Shown here: piece after piece, positions 58,373 to 64,000 of the stretch | Position numbering within the stretch: the first letter of the stretch is position 1 | How the letters are laid out: each line of letters opens with the position of its first letter | NCBI RefSeq assembly: GCF_025398035.1 | Contig: NZ_CP104558.1 | Coordinates: 4,040,001-4,104,000, forward strand | Length of the DNA: 64,000 bases | Direction of reading: 5' to 3' | Origin: Rossellomorea vietnamensis | GTDB lineage: Bacteria > Bacillota > Bacilli > Bacillales > Bacillaceae_B | The notes under the pieces: generated by a model | Databases searched by the model: none | The model's input: only the letters and a program-made list of their open reading frames with translations | Told to the model about the DNA's origin: nothing | Position numbers and translations under genes: made by a program

Positions 58373-60961
58373 ATGAATTCATTGGTTCTCAGCTTTCAGG
58401 AAATGAAACAATCGGAGCTTTCACTTGTAGGTGGAAAAGGATTGAATCTAGGATTGTTATCAAAGATTCAAGGGATACAGGTGCCGGACGGTTTCAGTGT
58501 GACGACGGTTGGATTTCGGAGAGCGGTAGAACAGAACGAGACGTATCACACATTGCTGGCGAGGTTATCCAAGCTCAAACCGGAAGATCGGAATCAAATA
58601 GGGGAAGTCAGCAAGGAGATTCGGAAATTCCTCCTGAATATAACGATTCCTTCAGATGTAGTGGAAACCGTTACGCACTATCACTCCCGGTTTGGAGAGG
58701 AACATGCCTATGCTGTCCGTTCAAGTGCCACGGCGGAAGATTTGCCTCATGCCTCCTTTGCCGGGCAACAGGATTCATACCTTCATGTGATCGGCAAGGA
58801 TTCCATCCTGGAGCATATCCGCAAGTGTTGGGCATCCCTTTTCACGGATCGGGCCATCATTTACCGTATGCAAAATGGGTTTGATCACAGCGAGGTTCAC
58901 ATTTCCGTTATCGTTCAGAAGATGGTATCCCCGCAGGTTTCAGGTATTCTTTTTACGGCTGACCCCGTGAGTTCCAATCGGAAAGTGGTATCGATCGAAG
59001 CAGGCTATGGCCTTGGAGAAGCCTTCGTGTCCGGCTTGGTTACACCGGATTCCTATAAAGTACAGGATGGAATCATCATAGATAAGAAGATTGCAACGAA
59101 GAAACTGGCTATCTATGGGGTGAACGGTGGAGGGACGGAGACGAAGCCTATACCTCCTGATCAGCAAAAGGCAGCGGCCCTTACGGATGAACAGGTTGTA
59201 GAGCTTTCCCGAATCGGCAGGAAGATTGAAGCGCATTTTGACTGTTCACAAGATATTGAATGGTGTTTGGAAGATGGCACCTTTTACATTGTGCAAAGTA
59301 GGCCGATCACCACCTTATATCCGATTCCGGAAGCGGTTGATGGGGAGAATCGAGTGTATTTATCCGTCGGCCATCAGCAAATGATGACTGATGCGATGAA
59401 GCCCCTCGGGTTGTCCTTTTTCCTGTTAACGACCCCTGCACCGATGAAAATTGCCGGTGGTAGATTGTTTGTGGATTGCACACCTCGGTTAGCATCACCT
59501 GCAAGCAGACAATCGTTCATTGAATTAATGGGCAAATCTGAACCACTAATAAAAGATGCTCTCATAACGATTGTAGAGAGGGAAAATTTCATCAAAACGG
59601 TAGAGGATGATGTTATGACTGCTCCAAGGAAAGGTGGAGTCGATCCAATCGACCCCGAACCTGCCATCGTTACGGAACTTATAAAGAAAAGTGAAGACTC
59701 AATCGAACAGTTGAAACAAACCATCCATTCGAAAAAGGGATCGGAGTTAATCGATTTCATCTTAGAAGATATGAAGGAATTAAAAAGGATTCTATTTGAT
59801 CCCGAGAGTTCCCGGGTCATTATGGTCGCGATGGATGCTTTATTCTGGATCAATGATCATATGTACGAGTGGTTGGGAGAAAAAAATGTGGCTGATATAC
59901 TGTCTCAATCGGTCCCGAATAATATCACGTCTGAAATGGGCTTGGCATTGATGGACGTAGCCGATGTGATACGGCCGCGTCAGGCAGTCATCGATTATTT
60001 GCACCAGGTAAAAGAGGACCATTTCCTGGATGAATTGATGAAAGTCGAGGGTGGGGAAGAAGCCCGGGAAGCCATCGAAGACTTTCTCTCCAAATATGGG
60101 ATGAGATGCAGCGGAGAAATCGATATTTCGAGAATGCGCTGGAGTGAAAAGCCAACAATCATTGTCCCAATGATCCTCAGGAACATCCATCAGTTTGAAC
60201 CGAAGGAGAGCAAACGTAAATTTGAGCAAGGGCGGCTGGAAGCGTTAGAAAAAGAACGAGAATTACTGGAGCGGTTAAGCTCATTACCAGATGGTGAACA
60301 AAAGGTAAAAGAGACGAAAAGAAGGATCGACATCATCCGGCATTTCACCGGTTACCGGGAATATCCGAAATACGGAATGATTCACCGCTATTTCGTTTAT
60401 AAGCAGGCATTATTAAAAGAAGCGGAACGGCTTGCAGAAATGAATATTCTTAAAGAAAAAGAGGACATTTTCTATCTTACGTTTGAAGAATTACAGGACT
60501 TGGTGAAAACCAATAAGTCGAAGGATAATCTCATTCGTAAGCGAAAAGAAGAGTACGACTACAATGAAAAACTAACGCCGCCACGCGTGATTACGTCGGA
60601 CGGTGAAATCATCACCGGTGAATACAAACGGGAAGATCTTCCCGCAGGTGCCATAGCCGGTCTGGCTGTTTCATCAGGAGTGATAGAGGGACGGGCACGT
60701 GTGATTGTCAATATGGAAAACGCGGATTTGGAAGAGGGAGATATCCTGGTTACCCCTTATACCGATCCGAGCTGGACACCGTTATTTGTCTCCATCAAAG
60801 GGTTAGTCACTGAAGTTGGCGGACTGATGACCCATGGAGCGGTGATTGCACGGGAATATGGACTGCCGGCTGTCGTCGGCATTGAACGTGCGACCGAGCG
60901 GATACAAGATGGACAGACGATCAGGGTGCATGGGACAGAAGGGTATGTTGAACTACTATAA
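58373..60961 (+). CDS. rph: Rifamycin-inactivating phosphotransferase (Rph)
   Basis: 862 residues from ATG 58373 (AAGGGGAGTGGCAGG upstream; the frame reaches 58349). Three parts: PPDK-type ATP-binding domain (VGGKGLNLGLLSK, AVRSSATAEDLPHASFAGQQ, QDIEWCLEDGTFYIVQSRP), a middle drug-binding domain and the swivel domain with the catalytic His821 in TEVGGLMTHGAVIARE. Length and order match Listeria/Bacillus Rph, which phosphorylates rifampicin with ATP. PEP synthase is an alternative, but it lacks this middle domain. Confidence 0.92.
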   Translation: MNSLVLSFQEMKQSELSLVGGKGLNLGLLSKIQGIQVPDGFSVTTVGFRRAVEQNETYHTLLARLSKLKPEDRNQIGEVSKEIRKFLLNITIPSDVVETVTHYHSRFGEEHAYAVRSSATAEDLPHASFAGQQDSYLHVIGKDSILEHIRKCWASLFTDRAIIYRMQNGFDHSEVHISVIVQKMVSPQVSGILFTADPVSSNRKVVSIEAGYGLGEAFVSGLVTPDSYKVQDGIIIDKKIATKKLAIYGVNGGGTETKPIPPDQQKAAALTDEQVVELSRIGRKIEAHFDCSQDIEWCLEDGTFYIVQSRPITTLYPIPEAVDGENRVYLSVGHQQMMTDAMKPLGLSFFLLTTPAPMKIAGGRLFVDCTPRLASPASRQSFIELMGKSEPLIKDALITIVERENFIKTVEDDVMTAPRKGGVDPIDPEPAIVTELIKKSEDSIEQLKQTIHSKKGSELIDFILEDMKELKRILFDPESSRVIMVAMDALFWINDHMYEWLGEKNVADILSQSVPNNITSEMGLALMDVADVIRPRQAVIDYLHQVKEDHFLDELMKVEGGEEAREAIEDFLSKYGMRCSGEIDISRMRWSEKPTIIVPMILRNIHQFEPKESKRKFEQGRLEALEKERELLERLSSLPDGEQKVKETKRRIDIIRHFTGYREYPKYGMIHRYFVYKQALLKEAERLAEMNILKEKEDIFYLTFEELQDLVKTNKSKDNLIRKRKEEYDYNEKLTPPRVITSDGEIITGEYKREDLPAGAIAGLAVSSGVIEGRARVIVNMENADLEEGDILVTPYTDPSWTPLFVSIKGLVTEVGGLMTHGAVIAREYGLPAVVGIERATERIQDGQTIRVHGTEGYVELL

Positions 60962-60989
60962 GAGAATCATCGTCTCACTTTAGGCAGAG

Positions 60990-61030
60990 AAAATCATCCA
61001 GGTCGGTTATCGATCTGGATGATTTTTTTG
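60990..61030 (+). terminator. Rho-independent terminator
   Basis: AAATCATCCAG-gtcggttatcgat-CTGGATGATTTTTTT. Confidence 0.88.
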
Positions 61031-61108
61031 ATTTATTTACTTTTATTGGAAGTGAAAGAGGTATAATGGGAGTTAACTAAACTGGTTAAGTTAGAGGGTG
61101 AATTAGAT

Positions 61109-61711
61109 ATGCAGGGTTGGCGTAGGAAGTGGGTGTTGGTTATGCTATGTGTCCTTCCAATGATAGCTGGGTGTCGGGTGATTTTGGTGGATGAAAGCAA
61201 AGAGAAGAGTGAAGTGGAACAGGTCGTACAAAGGCCAAGTGAAGCATTGAAGTTGGATGCAAAGGTGCAGCTATTCAAGAAATCCCTCCTTATACGCGGT
61301 GAGACCACTTTACCGAAAGGAGCAGTCATGGATGTTCAATTAAAACCCTATCCCAATGACGCGACGTCCCTTCAAATCATCCGAAACGCTATCGAACCAC
61401 TGGACACTGTCGCCTCTTCTGGCATTGTCAAAGTGAAGAAGGATGGGACAATTGAATCGATCACAATTCCAAGGCCGGATGAAAACAAACGTTATAGACT
61501 GGAAATCGTTCTCGATCCGAGAAAGCAAAATGAAGATGTACAAGAGGACCTTGGTCCCCTTGGTAAAAACCTCTCCAACAGTGACGGGAATGTTTCCATA
61601 ACAGAAAAATCACAAGACATCACCTTCCTGAAAAAATACGCCAACATCATGAAAAGAGAAGAACCCGATGGCTTCATGGCAAAAATCAACCTCGTCGCCT
61701 TGGACGAATAA
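61109..61711 (+). CDS. Putative lipoprotein, 200 aa
   Basis: Signal peptide (RRKWVLVMLCVLPMIAGC) with lipobox IAGC, Cys22. The mature part has a beta-rich core: KSLLIRGETTLPKGAVMDVQ, TIPRPDENKRYRLEIVLDP. Extracellular membrane-anchored protein with no recognised family. AGGGTGAATTAGAT precedes ATG. Convergent with the pyruvate oxidase gene. Confidence 0.75.
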   Translation: MQGWRRKWVLVMLCVLPMIAGCRVILVDESKEKSEVEQVVQRPSEALKLDAKVQLFKKSLLIRGETTLPKGAVMDVQLKPYPNDATSLQIIRNAIEPLDTVASSGIVKVKKDGTIESITIPRPDENKRYRLEIVLDPRKQNEDVQEDLGPLGKNLSNSDGNVSITEKSQDITFLKKYANIMKREEPDGFMAKINLVALDE

Positions 61712-61712
61712 T

Positions 61713-61742
61713 AAGAGGGACGGACCAAGGTCCGTCCCTCTT
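61713..61742. terminator. Bidirectional terminator overlapping a stop codon
   Basis: AAGAGGGACGGACC-aa-GGTCCGTCCCTCTT, 14 pairs, between convergent genes. Confidence 0.88.
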
Positions 61743-63441
61743 ATAGTGGTGGAAGGTCAAATTTCCCTTCTTCAAACAGTTGTTTGAGCATGTGTTTGGT
61801 GTAGCCGGCAGCTTGGGAGAACTGGATTTTCGCCGGCATTGGTGCTTCGTCGGCATCTACGACGACGTCGATGATACATGGTTTCTTTTGTTGGATCGCC
61901 TTTTGGAGTGAAGGAAGGATGTCCTCCGGGCGTTCGACGCGGTATCCGACTCCACCGCAGGCTTCAGCGTATTTAGCGAAGTCAGGGTTCTGGAGGTTGG
62001 TGCCGAATTCGATATTCCCCATTACTTCCTGCTCGAACTTGATCATGGCGATTTTATGATTGTTTAGTATGACTACGATGATGGGTAAGTCATACTTGAC
62101 TGCTGTGACGAAGTCCGCCATCGTCATGGCGAAACCGCCGTCGCCGCATATCGCGAACACCTGTCGATCCGGATAGGCGATTTGACTGGCAATGGCACCC
62201 GGAAGACCACAGCCGAGGGTCGCGAGCCAGCTCGAAATGATGAAGGACTGATTAGTGATCGGGAAGTGCCGGGCCATCCACACCGTTACGTTTCCGACAT
62301 CAACGGACAGGATGGCGTCGTCTGATGCAACTTCCTTAAGGGCATGAATCAGTCGCTGCGGTTTGAGCGGGACCGATCCATCCTCCTCTTGTGATTCTAA
62401 GTTATCCCACCATTTGCTCGTGCGTTCCTGATTTTTCTCCAGGAATGTTCGATTTTCTTTCCTTGCGATATGTTCGGTCAGCCACTTTAGGGAAGTACCG
62501 GCATCCCCGGCGAGACCGACATCAACCGGGTAGCGCTTTCCGATTTGGGACGGGTCAATGTCAATATGAATCGTTTTGGCACTGTCAGGCAGGAATCCGG
62601 TGAATGGGAATGAGGTCCCGATCATCATGAGCATATCGGCTTCCTGCATCGCTTCATACGAAGGCTTTGTCCCGATCAGGCCGAGACCTCCCAAGCAATA
62701 TGGATGCTTATCAGGGACAACCCCTTTGCCGGGCAGGGTCAACACGATAGGGGCCCCGACTTTTTCAGCAAAAGATAGTAGTGTTTCCCGGTGCCCGTGG
62801 ACGCCTTTTCCCGCAAGGATGATCGGTCGTTCGGCACCCTCGATTAGTTCTTTGGCTCTTTGCAAATCCTCAGGAAGAGGCGCAATGTTCTGCTTTACTG
62901 AAAAATGAGACGTCACACGTGCTTCTTTACCCACTTCAAAACGGGGGATGTCATCCGGGATGGTTAGGACGGATACCCCTTTTTTCGCATAGGCCGTCCG
63001 GATCGCCTGATTGACGACGGCGGGAAGCTGATCTGCGGACATGATGCGCTGATTATACACGGCCACATCGTCGAACATCCGCTCAAGATTCACTTCTTGA
63101 AAAGAGTCCGTCCCTAAAAGGTCAGTTTCTACTTGACCTGTGATGGCCAACACCGGAGCTTTATCGAGCTTGGCATCATACAATCCATTGAGGAGGTGGA
63201 TAGCTCCCGGACCTGCAATCGCTGTGCACACACCAAGTTTTCCCGTTAATTTCGCATATGCGGCAGCGGCCAGTGCCCCTGCTTCCTCATGCCTAACTTG
63301 AATGAATTTGATTTTGTCCTGTTTTTTTCGAAGTGGTTCTATAATGGAATTGATGGAGTCCCCGGGCATCCCGTAAATATGGTCGACTCCCCATTCAATC
63401 AAAAGATCAATCAACTTTTCACCAGCGTTTTGTTTGAACAT
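61741..63441 (-). CDS. Pyruvate oxidase/ThDP-dependent enzyme (YdaP-like)
   Basis: 566 residues. ThDP family: [40 protein letters not shown] (catalytic Glu about 52), [20 protein letters not shown], then the C-terminal ThDP-binding [18 protein letters not shown] and [16 protein letters not shown]. Layout and length fit YdaP/SpxB-type pyruvate oxidase, which needs FAD, ThDP and magnesium and makes acetyl phosphate or acetate. GGAGGAGACG precedes the start. Acetolactate synthase is less likely. Confidence 0.9.
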   Translation of the reverse strand: MFKQNAGEKLIDLLIEWGVDHIYGMPGDSINSIIEPLRKKQDKIKFIQVRHEEAGALAAAAYAKLTGKLGVCTAIAGPGAIHLLNGLYDAKLDKAPVLAITGQVETDLLGTDSFQEVNLERMFDDVAVYNQRIMSADQLPAVVNQAIRTAYAKKGVSVLTIPDDIPRFEVGKEARVTSHFSVKQNIAPLPEDLQRAKELIEGAERPIILAGKGVHGHRETLLSFAEKVGAPIVLTLPGKGVVPDKHPYCLGGLGLIGTKPSYEAMQEADMLMMIGTSFPFTGFLPDSAKTIHIDIDPSQIGKRYPVDVGLAGDAGTSLKWLTEHIARKENRTFLEKNQERTSKWWDNLESQEEDGSVPLKPQRLIHALKEVASDDAILSVDVGNVTVWMARHFPITNQSFIISSWLATLGCGLPGAIASQIAYPDRQVFAICGDGGFAMTMADFVTAVKYDLPIIVVILNNHKIAMIKFEQEVMGNIEFGTNLQNPDFAKYAEACGGVGYRVERPEDILPSLQKAIQQKKPCIIDVVVDADEAPMPAKIQFSQAAGYTKHMLKQLFEEGKFDLPPL

Positions 63442-63556
63442 TACATCGTCTCCTCCCGAAATTGGTTATTCCTATTTTGGTACAATACTTCCTAAATTAC
63501 TCAATATTTCTATTCCGGGATGCACATACTTTAAAAAAAGATCTGGAGTGATGAAC

Positions 63557-64000
63557 ATGAAGAAGCTTGTGTTCCTTCGACACGGCGAGAGCCTTTATAA
63601 TCTTGAAAACAGGTTTACCGGTTGGACGGATGTGGATTTGACCGATGACGGCTATACAGAAGCAAGAAAAGCAGGGGCGGTCCTGAAGAAACACGGGTTC
63701 ATTTTCGATGTTGCCCATACTTCGGTCTTGAAAAGGGCGATCCGGACCTTATGGATCGCTCTGCACGAAATGGACCTGGTCTGGATTCCAGTATATAAAT
63801 CATGGAGATTAAACGAGCGGCATTATGGGGGTCTGCAGGGACTGGATAAAGATGAAGTGACGGAACAATTCGGCGAAGAGCAGGTTCATGAATGGAGGCG
63901 GTCTGCCGATGTCCGGCCACCAGCGATTTCAGAAGAGGGGCATCGTGGCAACCTCTCCGATCCGAAATACGCCACGGTTGGCAAGGAGAATATGCCATTA
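63557..64000 (+). CDS. gpmA: 2,3-bisphosphoglycerate-dependent phosphoglycerate mutase, N-terminal part
   Basis: Cut by the window end; 148 codons seen. ATG 63557 has GGAGTG 7 bases upstream. [20 protein letters not shown] holds the RHGE phosphohistidine (His8 by this start), [12 protein letters not shown] follows, and the [13 protein letters not shown] and [15 protein letters not shown] motifs are conserved. Interconverts 2- and 3-phosphoglycerate in glycolysis. Bacilli also have an unrelated GpmI. Confidence 0.93.
   Translation, partial: MKKLVFLRHGESLYNLENRFTGWTDVDLTDDGYTEARKAGAVLKKHGFIFDVAHTSVLKRAIRTLWIALHEMDLVWIPVYKSWRLNERHYGGLQGLDKDEVTEQFGEEQVHEWRRSADVRPPAISEEGHRGNLSDPKYATVGKENMPL

Noticed and set aside
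58349-60961. PEP synthase
   Set aside because: Domain order and length fit rifamycin phosphotransferase, including the His motif context and middle domain.
1-64000. tRNA, rRNA or known riboswitch
   Set aside because: No cloverleaf, CCA end, rRNA stretch, or T-box, SAM or purine riboswitch core was found by eye; weak or unusual RNAs could be missed.

Overview
The window is low-to-medium GC DNA with AGGAGG-type ribosome binding sites, frequent GTG and TTG starts, compact rho-independent terminators and Bacillus-type proteins: FosB (bacillithiol dependent), a SwrC-like RND pump, an ECF sigma factor with a DUF4179 partner, PadR regulators and a rifamycin phosphotransferase. This points to a chromosomal segment of a Bacillaceae species (Bacillus or a close relative such as Rossellomorea). 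I see no rRNA, tRNA, CRISPR array, insertion sequence or prophage genes. The first gene (end of an M3 oligoendopeptidase) and the last (start of a phosphoglycerate mutase) are cut by the window edges.

Layout. 0-10 kb: small enzyme genes (alpha/beta hydrolases, beta-lactamase-fold protein, isochorismatase fold, MccF-type LD-carboxypeptidase, GNATs, ANT-like nucleotidyltransferase, P-loop kinase). 10-14.8 kb: NUDIX and VOC genes, a tight operon of unknown genes (10922-13325) with a divergent papain-like (NlpC/P60-like) protein and three small membrane proteins, then a PadR/DUF2812 pair. 15-23.6 kb: NUDIX, hydrolase, HAD, GNATs, methyltransferases, fosB, a class C type serine hydrolase and a DMT exporter. 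23.9-29.6 kb: lipoproteins, a divergent DinB/CGNR pair, and an ECF sigma/DUF4179 operon. 29.7-41.6 kb: NUDIX, DUF2785, a stand-alone RsgA zinc domain, many GNATs, an Eis-like protein and an S9 peptidase. 41.7-51.2 kb: LysR/methyltransferase divergent pair, a broken DUF1259 gene, a hydrolase with an ECF-type promoter, an orphan MraY-like enzyme and the SwrC-type pump. 51.6-64 kb: HAD, DUF1835-like, methyltransferase, DUF402, APH-like kinase, SRPBCC, PadR/HAAS pair, rph, lipoprotein, pyruvate oxidase and gpmA.

How it fits together. Most genes are single, self-contained detoxification, modification or resistance-type enzymes with their own terminators, typical of an accessory-rich stretch of a Bacillus chromosome rather than one pathway. 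The more interesting layer is regulatory. Three genes (DUF2785, a GNAT, the APH-like kinase) have a leader with promoter, short upstream ORF and intrinsic terminator before the gene, resembling the attenuators of antibiotic-inducible genes. The ECF operon promoter and the promoter of a hydrolase gene 17 kb away share an identical -10 element and spacer length. Six promoters share an unusual conserved TGn-AATAAT core. Several genes also have damaged or non-canonical starts (3.3, 29.75, 31.75 and 36.53 kb) and one has a clean internal stop (44.0 kb). Three families of short palindromic intergenic repeats are present. All function calls rest on motif recognition by eye; no searches were run.
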